From assembly GCA_001970955.1 (NCBI GenBank), contig MPUH01000114.1, forward strand, positions 1 through 64,000: a stretch of 64,000 nucleotides of DNA. The letters run 5' to 3'. This stretch comes from Stentor coeruleus. Taxonomy: Eukaryota > Ciliophora > Heterotrichea > Heterotrichida > Stentoridae. Position 1 is the stretch's first letter; each line of letters starts with the position of its first letter. The notes beneath the pieces were generated by a model, which was not told the origin of the DNA, ran no database searches, and saw only the letters and a program-made list of their open reading frames with translations. This document shows, piece by piece, positions 30,607 to 41,511 of this stretch. The translations under genes and the position numbers were made by a program.

Positions 30607-31680
30607 TTAATTAAATAAATTAGGGGATAACTGAACATTGTATAAACATTCAGATATAGCAAAGGTTATATCCCCTTGTTCTGTTGTGTCAAGATGAAGT
30701 ATTTCTTGATTTGTGTCAAATGATTGTTTATATATCTCACCTGTAGTTCTGTGGATTATGAATACTTCCCCATAGCCACCTGTTATAGAATATTCAGAGT
30801 TGAGACAATCTTTGATTTCAAATTCCGCACAAATAGCTTGGGTTTGATAAAGGTCACTCATACTAAGGTTTTGGTCTTCTATAATATCAGCAATTAAATA
30901 CGGACTACTTGAATTCCTCAAGTCCCAGTATTTAACTGTGAAATAGTCTCTTGCCACAATACTCTCATGAGCTTTACAAAACTCAGCACTCGATATACTA
31001 ACAACAAGTTCTTCATAATACCAGCTTTTACTTGATTCATACTTTAATACATGAGTAGGTTTATCCATTATAACCCTTGATCTTAAATCCCCAAGTCTTA
31101 TACTTCCATTAGTACTTGTCCACATAATTTCATGTGTGTTGTGTGGATGATATTTTGCACATGTAATAACTTCTGTTATAGGCTTAACAGTTTCTTTATG
31201 GTCAATTATATGAAATACAGAATCAGCTCTGTTTAAGTCCCATAAAAATACGTTTAAGTCATCTGAACTGATGAAATGTTTTTGGTTTTGACACATTGAA
31301 AGGCTGTTTATTGTACACTCGTGAACACCTGCAAGGATTTTATCTTGTTTCCCAACAATTTTTGATTGATTTGATGCATTGGGTTGTTGGAATAATTTCC
31401 AGATTTCTATGGATTTGTCCATGGATAAGAGTATTGCTGCACGGGATTCTGATGATCTTTCGATTTCTAGTTTGTTTATTGATTGGATACTTAGAGGAAT
31501 GTCGATGTCGTGCTCAGGATTGCATTGGAAAAAAGAGTAATTTGAGGAACTTTTGCGTTTTGTGTAAAGGTTACCGTTTGCATCTCCGAAAAAAACTAGT
31601 TCTCCTGATGGAGTGCATTTTATAGTGTTGATTTTAGTTTCTGCTGTGTAAAAAGTTTCGTGTTTATCTTCTTCCTGCAT
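30607..31680 (-). CDS. PPP2R2: PP2A regulatory subunit B (B55/PR55 family)
   Basis: This 357-residue WD40 protein is a B55-type regulatory subunit of protein phosphatase 2A, which directs the phosphatase to its substrates. It matches the family in order: HECTINSLSM, HFISSDDLNVFLWDLN, TEVITCAKYHPH, STNGSIRLGDLRS and IVARDYFTVKYWDL. It is shorter than typical B55 (about 440-450 residues), mainly at the N-terminus and in the loops; for example the DMRAS-equivalent is DLRSR. Substrate selection may therefore differ. It is intron-free. It ends in TAA. Confidence 0.88.
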   Translation of the reverse strand: MQEEDKHETFYTAETKINTIKCTPSGELVFFGDANGNLYTKRKSSSNYSFFQCNPEHDIDIPLSIQSINKLEIERSSESRAAILLSMDKSIEIWKLFQQPNASNQSKIVGKQDKILAGVHECTINSLSMCQNQKHFISSDDLNVFLWDLNRADSVFHIIDHKETVKPITEVITCAKYHPHNTHEIMWTSTNGSIRLGDLRSRVIMDKPTHVLKYESSKSWYYEELVVSISSAEFCKAHESIVARDYFTVKYWDLRNSSSPYLIADIIEDQNLSMSDLYQTQAICAEFEIKDCLNSEYSITGGYGEVFIIHRTTGEIYKQSFDTNQEILHLDTTEQGDITFAISECLYNVQLSPNLFN

Positions 31681-32362
31681 GCAGGGATAATAAAATTAAT
31701 AATTTATTTTGTGCTGAGGATTATTCTAGTTAGAAAAAGTAAAAGTAAAATTAAATTTTTTTTTAGCACATTCTTGATATTCTTTAGCATTATCATTTGT
31801 TACAAAATATTTCTGAAAAAATTGGTTAAATTTCTTTTATTTCTCTTATTAAATACAAGATTTTCATTGATATTATAAAACTGCAATTATTCTCAGTGAT
31901 TTTAAAATATTGATATTTCAGCATTTGGGGTTAATATAAAATTTGGTATATATAAATATGATAATAAAATATAAAAAATAATTCTTATATAGTTGTCATA
32001 CTAATCAAATTTAACTCTGACTTTATCTATTTATTTGTTTATAAATCTTCAGCTAAATTAAAGCATACATTTAATTATGTCGAAAACATTCCAAATACTT
32101 TTTTTATCAAGATAATTAAATAGTAGGGATCATACTGATTTCCAAACAAATTCTTTGAAATCTTCAAAATCCAATCCTTAATCACTATTTTATCTTGCAA
32201 AAATTTAAGTAATCAAATCTATAATGAAATTTATGAAAGATTAACCTAAAAATTTTTAAAGCTATCGCCTTGAATATTCATAAATATCTTATAATTTTTA
32301 TAGCTGATAGCATAATCATTTAAACTTCTAAAAAAATGAATATTTACTTCTAAGATTTAATT
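31681..32362. other. Intergenic region holding a CDPK gene fragment
   Basis: This lies between the B55 gene start and the 3' end of the kelch gene. About 230 bp (31970-32200) duplicates the end and 3' flank of the CDPK gene 5 kb away (listed separately). The rest is AT-rich without recognisable genes. Confidence 0.6.
31970..32200 (-). pseudogene. Fragment of CDPK 3' end and 3' flank
   Basis: This stretch aligns with 36820-37047 across about 225 bp with scattered substitutions and small indels. It covers the last ~30 codons of the CDPK plus about 140 bp of its 3' flank. The coding part is decayed and lacks the rest of the gene. It includes flanking DNA, so it is a DNA-level duplication and not a processed copy. 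The two copies bracket the kelch membrane-protein gene. Confidence 0.8.
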
Positions 32363-35300
32363 TTATGCTTTAGTATTTACCATTGTATTGGTTTCTGGAG
32401 CATTATTTTCTTCACCGTTTTTTATTTTGTTATATTGCTCTTTAATACTTATATCTTGTTTTGTAGAAATATTTTTAATCTTATAGTAAATTTTTTCGTA
32501 AGCAACTAATAAGAACTTGGTTAAAGAAATAAGGCCAGGAGCTGTCGCTAGTAAAGACAAAATGAATGAAATAGGATCAATTTCCTGAAACCTGTAGGTA
32601 GTGATTCCAAACTCGCTCAATATAAACTGCGCTCTTATCTTAAACCCAGTATTCAAATAAATGTTTTCTATTGATTTTTCTGATCCGCTAGTTGGTGAGC
32701 CAACAGCACCTAAGCGAAATCCAAGTTTTTCCAAAGGATCGCCGAAATATCCTTTATAATTATAATAAGCAGGTATCAAGCTGATTGAAAATATGCTAGG
32801 CTCAACTCCTATCAGCACATCTCCATCCTTAGATTCTAATACTTGAGTAAATGAACTTTTTTCATTTGGATTTCCTGATTCCCCTTCTATAATTAAAGCA
32901 ATATCTGAAGTGTATCCTGTAAAGCTTAGTTCAATATAACTATCAAATGTAAAAAGTGTATTAAAACTAACATTTACACTGTGGGTACATAAAACAGAAT
33001 ATTCACTAATATTCTCATCAATTATTCTAGAATGACTAAAATTGAAAAAATCAGAATTTATTTCAGAATTCTGTTTGCAGTTTCCTCTATAAGAGTACAT
33101 ATATATATGGAGTGTTAAACTATTGTTATTGTATTCTTGCTCTTGAATAAGAGAGGATAAAGGTACAAGACTTCTTATTTCATTTTCGTTTTCGAGTTTA
33201 TATTGAATAATCAAATATGCAAAGTTGAATGCAATGACAATTATTATAAGCCCTGTAAAAAAACCTCCAACGAAACTAATTTTACTAAAATCTTCTTCAA
33301 AGCTCTTTTCATTTCTAGGGATAATATGATTAGGTCTAAAAAAATCATAAGCACTAAACACAACTCTTATTAGCAAACTTGAGCAAAAGAGTATTAAATA
33401 TATGATAATTGTTGCACTAAATGCTGAAGCAATAAATATTAAAGAATACCCGGCAGATGGTTTAATAAAATTTAATGGTTGACTCTGCTGTTCTTTTATT
33501 CTAACACTTGGATCGAGAGGTTCTTGAGACCCAACAGGACATAAATAATTTTTAGGGCACTCTAAACATACTGTTGAGTTGATGTTGTAATATTTTCCTT
33601 TTGGGCAAGGTACGCATTGAGATATATGCGAAGCTGCCTGAACATTGTGGGTGGTACCAGCAGGGCATTTATTGCATTTGTTGCATGAACCAGTAGTATT
33701 CGAACAATAAGTTCCTTCCAAGCAAAGTTCACATTTTTCATCTTTTAAATAGAAGCCGAAATTACAAATGCCAAATCTCAGTGTAGGAATATAATAGATT
33801 GATGCACTTATATCAGATTTTGCTGAAAAACCTCCATCATAAAAGCCAGAAAAGGTGATGATGTAATCAGAAAAAGCTATTACTGATGAGCCTGATAAAG
33901 GCTTATCAAGCAATAGCACAGAGCCACTATCTAGTGATATTAACATTAATTCTTCATAATTATCTTCTTCTTCAATATTAATAAACCAAATATCTCTAAA
34001 AGTCATATCTGGAAATATTTCTCCTCCAATAATTATTATATACCTACCATTATATGTATAACCAAAATTTCCTCTGCATTGCATAGATTTAGGAGATTCT
34101 CTTGTAACATTTACTTTAATATTTTTGGTATCTGTAATATCAAATTGTCTAATACCGTAATAAATATCATTTAAAGTGTTTACAAAGCCATAAAGCGTAT
34201 AAAAAATAACTTTTCCATCTTTTTTTATAAGCTGGCATGCATGACCGAAAGTACCAACATCTAAACTACTTTTTTTCCGGAGCAATGACAATTTATTGGT
34301 TGATAAATCGTATTCCCATAAATCGAAACTAACTCCTGAATAGCTCATTCCTCCAATAAAATATAACTTGGGTAAATCTAGCATCGCACAGGTTCCAGTT
34401 AGTGCAGGAATCTGATAATCAGAAGATTCTGAAGGAATTAATTGAGTCCATGTATTAGACAAAGTATTTAAAAGCCAAATTTCAGAAATAATACGGTTTT
34501 CATATGTTTGGCCGCCAACAAAGATAGTAAAAATTCCTTGAGTAGCTGCAGCGTGTCTGAATCGTGGTCCAGGGGACGATCCTAGAATTGATAGTAAGCT
34601 CCAAGTACCTAACTGATCTTCTCCCATCATATCTAATTCCCAAATGTCATCAAAAATAAAATCTCTGTTCTTTCCTCCAAACAAAATCAATTTGCTTGAA
34701 GATTTAGTTAAAGTGCTAAAAGCCCTTGGCGATGGAGAAACTGCTTCTTTTTTAAAGTCCGTAACTTCAAAATTATCCATGTTTATGGTTAATCGTGAGT
34801 TTGTCGATCCAAAACTAGTTTTACCTCCTATAATAGTAGCTGTATTGCTATCACATGCAATTCCAAAAGAATCTCTTGCACATACAAAATTTTCAGGGCA
34901 TTTAAAATCAATTTCACTCCATCCTGATTCTAAATCAGAAAGGTCAAGTTTGTAAATTTTATCATTATATTTAATCCCTTTATAATCCTTTAAAGATCCA
35001 AAGAAAAAGTAGATATTATTTTTATAAGTGCAGCTTCCACCATGTGTATAATTTTTGAATTTATTTATTAATTCAACTCTAACCCATGTATTTTTATTTT
35101 CATAATCTGATATACAAAGACCATCAAAATTTACTATGAATCCATGCACAGTATATGAAAACCCAGAAAACAAGTACAGTGTAGGATAATTTAAGACAAG
35201 TTGAGCACTAGCAAGTCCATTTTCGGTACAGGATTGATAATTAGTAAAATTAGGACATGCTTTTGATTCAAGAATACACCTAAATAAAGATCACCAATAT

Positions 35301-35857
35301 GAATTGTTTACAAATCTATTTGAGTTGTCAATTCCTCCAAGTATTACAATGTTAGTTTCATTATTATAATCATCATAGTAAGTAGCATAAGCAAAATCAT
35401 AAACAGGCTCTGGTAAATAAAAGTCAATTTTTTTCCAGAAATCTTTTTCAATATAATACTGCCACACATCCCCAAGTACACCTTCGGAGCTGAGACCCCC
35501 GAATACAATTGCAAGATTGCTATTTTGTAAATAGTTTCCTTCTTTGGAATTAATCATGCCATAATAACTCCTGTCGTCAGGGTAAGTGGATGTACTTGAT
35601 AAAGCGACTGAATAGTTACTTATAATCATCATGTTAGATGCAAATGTTGTCGCATCAATGTTTCCAGAAAACACTAATAGGGAACTATACCAAGTTTCAT
35701 AAATGATTGCTCTCACCCCACTTACTTTAGGAATTATTGTCTCACTTGGACGTATATAAAAATCATAGAAGTAGTCGATTCTATTTGATGAAATTAAATC
35801 AGGGAGGAAGAGTAATAGAGCCAACTTAATTATCATTATAATCCATTGGTTTGCCAT
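32363..35857 (-). CDS. Kelch-repeat, cysteine-rich multi-pass surface membrane protein
   Basis: Two frames are joined by a 15-nt intron at 35280-35294 (GTGATCTTTATTTAG), giving 1,159 residues. Residues 1-25 are a signal peptide (MIIKLALLLFLPDLISS). A kelch-type beta-propeller follows: repeated stretches such as LILFGGKNRDFIFDDIWELD and IFVGGQTYENRIISEIWLLN, with blades from about residue 80 to 660. A Cys-rich stalk resembling GCC2/GCC3 or ephrin-receptor-like repeats comes next (CPAGTTHNVQAAS...CVPCPKGKYYNINSTVCLECP). The rest has at least three hydrophobic segments around an extracellular Cys-poor domain and a short Lys-rich tail. It is probably a cell-surface receptor or adhesion protein (inference). 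The intron begins with GTGA, the only one here not beginning GTA. It ends in TAA. Confidence 0.82.
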
Positions 35858-36964
35858 TTAAAAATATAAATAAACTAAACTAAATTATATATGAATAAGC
35901 ATTTTGCCTAATAGTTGGTAACACTTTTATTATCAATTCATTTGTATTTAAGCTATTTTTAATACTTTTCCATGTTATATATAGAACTTAATATTTTTTT
36001 TCATATCTATTTTATCAATACTTTTAAGTCAAATACCTATAAATTATTTTAATGCCTTGTGATAATTGGATATGAGGAAAAGTGTACAAGACACTAATTT
36101 TAAAGGCTTTATGAATATTATACTTGATAGGAATTATTTTGGATCTATTCTTACAGTAATTTAAAATTCAAATAGTAAATCATTTTTTAAAGCAGTAGTT
36201 GAATTAATACAATTTTACTCAAGCAATATACACTTCTTAAAGCTGTATTGAACTGTGGGCTTTTATCGTTTGCAATTCTATCCACTTCCAATATTAAATG
36301 CTCCAACATTTTTATTATAATCAGCATAAAAAAATCAGAGTCATTCAAAGTTGAATGCAATAAGTAGCTATATAATAAATTTTAAAGAAATTGGTGAGTA
36401 TAGTTAACTATTTCTATTGTTTTATTGAAAAAAAATCCCTTTTTTAGTGAAAATGTTTTGATATTTTTGTAGAATTTTTCCATTTTTCATCATTTTTTTT
36501 TCGACATTAAGCTGCTTATAATACTAAAAATTAAGACTTAAAAACTTAGATTTCTTTATGTAATCGTCTAAGAAATTAAGTTTGATTAATTTTTCTAATC
36601 AATTTAACAATACAGACAATTCGATTTTTAATGTATATAGATAAGTAAAGTTTACTTAAGAGACCAATTATTTCTCAAGTTTTTAAAAGGATTTCTTTAT
36701 CATAGTTTAAAACATCAAAATAACATGCACTTTTAAATTAATTCCATAGCTAAGTTAAAAATTTCAAGGAAAAATTGGCAAAAAAAATTCTCATTACTAT
36801 GATGGAGTGTCTTATAACAAAATATAAACAAATAATTTTTATATAATTATCATACTAAGTAAAATCTAACTTTATCTATTTATTTGTTTAGAAATCTTCA
36901 GCTAAATTAAAGCATGCATTTAATTATGTCGAAAGCATTCCAAATGTTCTTTTTATCAAGACAA
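35858..36964. other. Long AT-rich intergenic region
   Basis: This 1.1-kb spacer lies between the kelch gene start and the CDPK 3' end. No coding potential is seen. Its right end (36820-36964) is the CDPK 3' flank that also occurs, duplicated, at 31970-32110. Confidence 0.6.
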
Positions 36965-38413
36965 CTAAACAGCAGGGATTATACTGATTTCCAAACAAAT
37001 CTCTTTGAACTCTTCAAAATCTAAACCTCCATCACCATTTTTATCACTCTGACACATCATATTCATACACCCAACCTCATCAATCCCCCCTATCATTTCT
37101 TTCAATTCATTCAAATCTATTTGTCCATTGCCATCAAGATCAAAAGCTCTAAAAGCCGCTTCAAGTTTTTTATTACACAAAAACATTTTCCAATCAATAG
37201 TCGCCGATAAAAATTCAGTATAATCAATAAACCCACTATGATCAGAATCACATCTTTTAATAACTTCACTTATTCCTGCAAGTCTTATAGAATTATTTAA
37301 ATCAAGTGCATGTGAAATTTCTTCAATACTTAATTTCCCATCACCATTTGTATCTAAAGCCATAAAAGTTTCTTTTAAAGATTTTATTTCATCATTTGTT
37401 GCAAGATGAGATACTATATACTCTAATGTTGCTTGTTGTATTTTAGTTTTACATTGAAAAGCTTGAAGATTTTGTATTGAGTTCAAGTTGATTTTCCTTC
37501 CAGAACTGTTGAGGAACTGCTGAAACCAAGGATTTGATAATATTTCTTCAGCTGTTGGACGATTATCTGAGTTTTTCGTTAAAAGCAAACACACTAAAGC
37601 TTTTGCTTCAGCTGAAACACTATTCCATTCTTTTGGTGGGAATTCTACTTGAGAATTTTGAATTTCATAAGCTAAAGTTGTATTAGGTTTTTTTGAAAAA
37701 GGAAGATATCCACCTAGCATTAAATACATAATAATTCCACAGCTCCAAACATCACTTTTATCAATATAAGTTCCATCAAAAGTTTCTGGGGCTGAATAAT
37801 ATGCCTATATATATAATACTTTTCCAACTTTGAAATATTTGTTCTGTGAATCAATTATTTTCGATATGCCAAAATCAATAATTTTCAACGGGGCCTCTTC
37901 TGAAGGATCTTCTAACATTAAATTTTCAGGTTTGATATCCCTATGAAGAACTTTCTTAGAATGACAATAAGAAATAGCAGATAAAATTTGATACATATAC
38001 GAGGCAACTTCTTTTTCTTTGAGCTGTTTCTCACCAATTAATCTTTCTAATAGTTCTCCACCTGTACAAATCTCAGTGACTATATGGAAACATTTACTAT
38101 CTTCGATTACTTCATTAATTTTCAAGATGTTAGGATGATCAAGTTTCCTTAATATATCAACTTCAAGCAGCATGTTTTTATAAGATGAAAGTTCGACGAA
38201 GGATTTTATAATAGATTTCATTGCCATAAAGACTTTGAGTTCCTTGTGAATTACTTTTCTAACGCATCCAAAAGCTCCTTCTCCTAAGATTTCTAATATC
38301 TCGTAGTAGTCAGTAACTTTTCCCACAGTGCATCTTACAGAATGCCTTGTGTAAATAGTAATTTCGACAAACCCTTCTTGATATTTTTCAGTTGGTGAAG
38401 AACTTTTTTCCAT
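36965..38413 (-). CDS. CDPK: Calcium-dependent protein kinase (CDPK)
   Basis: One 15-nt intron at 37805-37819 (GTATTATATATATAG) splits the kinase activation segment; joined, the frame gives 477 residues. The kinase domain (about residues 35-290) has GEGAFGCVRK, AMKSI, HRDIKPEN and DFGISK, and reads KAYYSAPETF across the intron. A junction region follows, then four EF-hands at about 325-470: DTNGDGKLSIEE, DSDHSGFIDYTE, DLDGNGQIDLNE and DKNGDGGLDFEE, all with complete calcium ligands. This is the standard calcium-activated kinase of ciliates, apicomplexans and plants. The N-terminus lacks a Gly2 myristoylation site (MEKSSS). It ends in TAG. Part of its 3' end is duplicated near 32 kb. Confidence 0.95.
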
Positions 38414-39016
38414 TTATTTCCTTAATTTCTGAGGGAGGATTGTATTATAAATAGATTTATATTATTGAGCTGTTATATTGAGTTTAATTTTGTGGCAGAA
38501 TATAGGAAATTAAATTTAAGAAGTAGAATATGTTATTAACTTTATGAATAGTATTTAAATAACAATTTTTTTTGTATTTATGAATTTTAAGCATTAGTAT
38601 AATGATAAATTTCAATAATTTAGTAATTTCTCCGGAATTAGGAAATTATGTTGTGAAGATTAATTAATAATATTACTGAATGCATATATGTGTATGTATA
38701 TTTTATAAATTGAAGCATTGAAGTTGTTTGTTTGTAAAAAGTTAATTTGAGGTATTAGTAATTTGTATTAGTTTTTTTTGATATTTTTAATGGGTCGGAA
38801 GATTATTAGAAATATATGAAGAAAAAATATTTAAAAATTATTTCCAACAAAGGTTTGAACAACACAATTTCAATCGAAAACTTAAAAGCTCTGAATCTTT
38901 ACATAGATGTGCTCCTGCCTTAAAGTAAACCATTCATTTGGCATAAGTCAAGTATTTCATAATCCATTATTAACACAATAAACTCAATATTTACTTAAAA
39001 ACTTCTAATAAACCAC
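38414..39016. other. Intergenic region
   Basis: AT-rich spacer between two minus-strand genes. The part next to the CDPK start is G-richer on the + strand and the part next to the following gene's 3' end (38850-39016) is C-richer. No gene seen. Confidence 0.55.
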
Positions 39017-39862
39017 TTAAATCTCTTGTATAAGTTTACCCCTTTCCGCATACTCATCACTGCAAATCATCAACGCTCCTATTGCAGCAAGGCCAATACT
39101 AACAAAGCAGACTTTAATCTCATTAAAATTCTCTGTAAAAATAACCTGTGCTGCAATAAAACTTGCTAGCACATTAAACAAATAATACCCTGAAAAAACT
39201 ATATGTTGTCTATATTTCTCTAATAAAAGTTTAGTGATACCACATTGAATAAAAGATCCGATTATTAAAACCCCAAAAACCATAAAAACATCAACAATAC
39301 TTGGGTATATTCCATCTAAAGTTCCATTAACCATAACAGAAATTTCTTTAAGACCAAGGCTAATAACAGTGCCAAATCCAGAGCACATGACAATTTTCGC
39401 AACTTTATTTCTAACAAAACGTGATAAAAAGCAGCATATAAGACTACTAATTATCCCATAAAACATATATTCACTTTTTGACTGTATTTCAGTAGTCACA
39501 GATTGAGTTGTTGTGACAAATAAACTCATTCTATATAAAAACTACCCAAATGCTGATATCAATACCCCCGATGCGATTTTATAAATCATAGTTGGAGGGG
39601 TTTTATAGTTGTAATAAGTGAAAAACAATATATGAAAAGTAGCTATGTATTACTTACATGTTAGCAAATATGTATAGAAAGTCACTAAAAATAGCCCAAT
39701 AATTTCGCAGCTGATTCCGGTACTGTAGTAAAGTAAAAGTGTTGCTTTTGAGTCATTGCATTTGCGTGTAATACTAGAAATAGTCCTACGATATATAGCG
39801 AATTGTTGAAGACCTGCTCCCGCGATAATAAAAAATATCCCTGTTCCATAAGCTAGCGACAT
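39017..39862 (-). CDS. Multi-pass transporter-like protein, NIPA/DMT type
   Basis: Three exons joined by two 15-nt introns, 39643-39657 (GTAAGTAATACATAG) and 39531-39545 (GTAGTTTTTATATAG), give a continuous 271-residue protein. The middle exon is only 97 bp. There are about eight or nine hydrophobic segments. The layout (GTGIFFIIAGAGLQQFAI, then a segment resembling the GEI helix, a hydrophobic repeat, and IGLAAIGALMICSDEYAERG near the end) resembles NIPA magnesium transporters and other drug/metabolite transporter superfamily members. Without alignment I cannot choose. It shares a 21-bp divergent spacer with the COMMD gene. It ends in TAA. Confidence 0.6.
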
Positions 39863-39883
39863 TTATTAGTGAAATACATATAA
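39863..39883. promoter_or_regulatory. 21-bp divergent spacer between start codons
   Basis: The start codons of the transporter-like gene (minus) and the COMMD gene (plus) are separated by 21 bases. As with the spacer at 25149-25168, the + strand ends in ATATAA directly before the ATG. Both promoters must lie within this spacer or in neighbouring coding sequence. Confidence 0.5.
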
Positions 39884-40384
39884 ATGAGTCAATTAATACC
39901 CCAAGATACTATTGAAATCCTTCGATCCTCAGGTGTTTCATCAGCAGCAGCGAAAAAAGTTCTACGGCAAATAGTGAAAAGTGAGAAACCAAACGACCCA
40001 ATCGAAGCTGAGATCTATTTGGTTTTACAGATACTATTATCTACTAATTATTCTCAAGGTAAAATTACAGAAACACTTAATTCGCTTCAATTCCCTGAAG
40101 ATTTCATAGGAGATTTTATTTCAGCCCTTCCTTCAATACCAAAAATCCGTTCAGGTGTTGTATTTCCCTCATTAGTTGATGTTAACTGGAAGACAATACA
40201 TGAAATCTCCACTTCAAACATAAGAAAAATCCATGCTCCAGCTATATCAATAGAACCACTTATCCAAGATCCTACTGGGGAATTCCGCAACCTCTCATTT
40301 ACATGCACAAAACCTCAGTTAGCTGAATTAGTCTATAAACTTAAATCAGCCTTACAACAAATAGATAAAACTTATAAGTTTTAA
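39884..40384 (+). CDS. COMM domain-containing protein
   Basis: This 166-residue protein fits the COMMD family, subunits of the Commander complex that recycles membrane proteins from endosomes. The N-terminal half is helical (EILRSSGVSSAAAKKVLRQIVKS). The C-terminal COMM domain runs from about residue 95: SLVDVNWKTIHEISTSN matches the conserved LxDxxW start and the end FTCTKPQLAELVYKLKSALQQID the conserved final helix. The length fits. Which of the ten COMMD proteins it is cannot be told with certainty. It is intron-free and ends in TAA. Confidence 0.78.
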   Translation: MSQLIPQDTIEILRSSGVSSAAAKKVLRQIVKSEKPNDPIEAEIYLVLQILLSTNYSQGKITETLNSLQFPEDFIGDFISALPSIPKIRSGVVFPSLVDVNWKTIHEISTSNIRKIHAPAISIEPLIQDPTGEFRNLSFTCTKPQLAELVYKLKSALQQIDKTYKF

Positions 40385-40441
40385 TTAACCAAGTTACCCA
40401 TTCTAAAATTATTTTCCCTCATATTTTTATCTATTAACTAT

Positions 40442-41224
40442 CTAAGTGCACATCTTAGTCTTTACCATATCAGCATATTTCATACTAGTGACTGGCATTG
40501 TTCTTCTCATTGGCCTAAACACATTTGAAGGTAAATTGTCATATACTTCATTCATCCCATTTTGGACAAGATTATCATAGTCCTTAATAGCTTTAAGTAT
40601 AGCTTCAGCCCAGGTCTCTTCATTTACCCCACTTATAGACTTTGAAAACTCTTTTCTTTGTTTCATCTGAAGATTCCCTTCTTCAAAGTAATGGGCATTC
40701 ACACTTATACTCCCTTCTATTTTCCCTTCAACCACTTTCCAATCACCGATCCATTCCCCAGTCCACATGTTTCTAAGATTCACATTAGCACAAGAAATGA
40801 CGATAAAAATAGCTTCATCGTTTTGAAACACTCGTCCTTGAGCTGTTTCTGAGAAATGCTGAAGAAGGTATGCATCTAATTTTTCTTGGATTAATCTTGA
40901 GAGTGTAGTTCCTGAAGTCACTGAGGCAACATTTGAGACTGAAAGATCGAATGGGTTGACTTCAAATGTGCAAGAATGCTTTGGGTCAAAGAACTGATTA
41001 CCATTTCGACCAATAGTTGTTAATTGGTAAGCGACACCTTCATGGTTGGCTACAACACAATGGTCAGACATGGTTTCTAAGAGATAGTCAGCAACAACTT
41101 CTGAGTGTACGGCATCAGAGCCTATCATGGACTGCAATTCTTTTAGTACCTCATTAAACTCGCCTATTGGAGTATTTTTAATGAAGTATTTGATAACTTT
41201 TGCCCTACCCTCATCAATTTCCAT
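40442..41224 (-). CDS. CAPZA: F-actin-capping protein subunit alpha
   Basis: This 260-residue protein is the alpha subunit of the CapZ heterodimer, which caps barbed ends of actin filaments. Family stretches include PIGEFNEVLKELQSMIG near the N-terminus, RNGNQFFDPKHSCTFEVNPFDL, the W-rich block NMWTGEWIGDWKV in the core, and the actin-binding C-terminal tentacle PSNVFRPMRRTMPVTSMKYADMVK, with the conserved RR. Slightly shorter than the animal form (about 286). It is convergent with the COMMD gene, 57 bp between their ends. It ends in TAG. Confidence 0.93.
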   Translation of the reverse strand: MEIDEGRAKVIKYFIKNTPIGEFNEVLKELQSMIGSDAVHSEVVADYLLETMSDHCVVANHEGVAYQLTTIGRNGNQFFDPKHSCTFEVNPFDLSVSNVASVTSGTTLSRLIQEKLDAYLLQHFSETAQGRVFQNDEAIFIVISCANVNLRNMWTGEWIGDWKVVEGKIEGSISVNAHYFEEGNLQMKQRKEFSKSISGVNEETWAEAILKAIKDYDNLVQNGMNEVYDNLPSNVFRPMRRTMPVTSMKYADMVKTKMCT

Positions 41225-41511
41225 TTTATTTCACCTTGATTTTATGTACATAATTTATGGTTATATGTTTATTTGTCCTTGATTTGTTTTTTTATAAGTC
41301 TTATAATATATCATTTATATATTTTACTATTTATCAAGGATAATCTAATATTCACCCTATTAAATTTATTTAATAAACGTATCAGCAGCTCAATAAAAAA
41401 AGCAATTCTTTATAAAATCCAGTATCACAACTCCACTATAAAAAATTACAAATTTTTAAAAATTCTTAAGGTAACCTCCTTAATAATTTTTTCGTATAAT
41501 TTTCAAGATTA

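Noticed and set aside
35280-35294. TGA read through as a sense codon in the kelch gene
   Set aside because: The TGA lies inside a 15-nt GT...A10...AG intron whose removal joins the frames exactly, so code reassignment is unnecessary.
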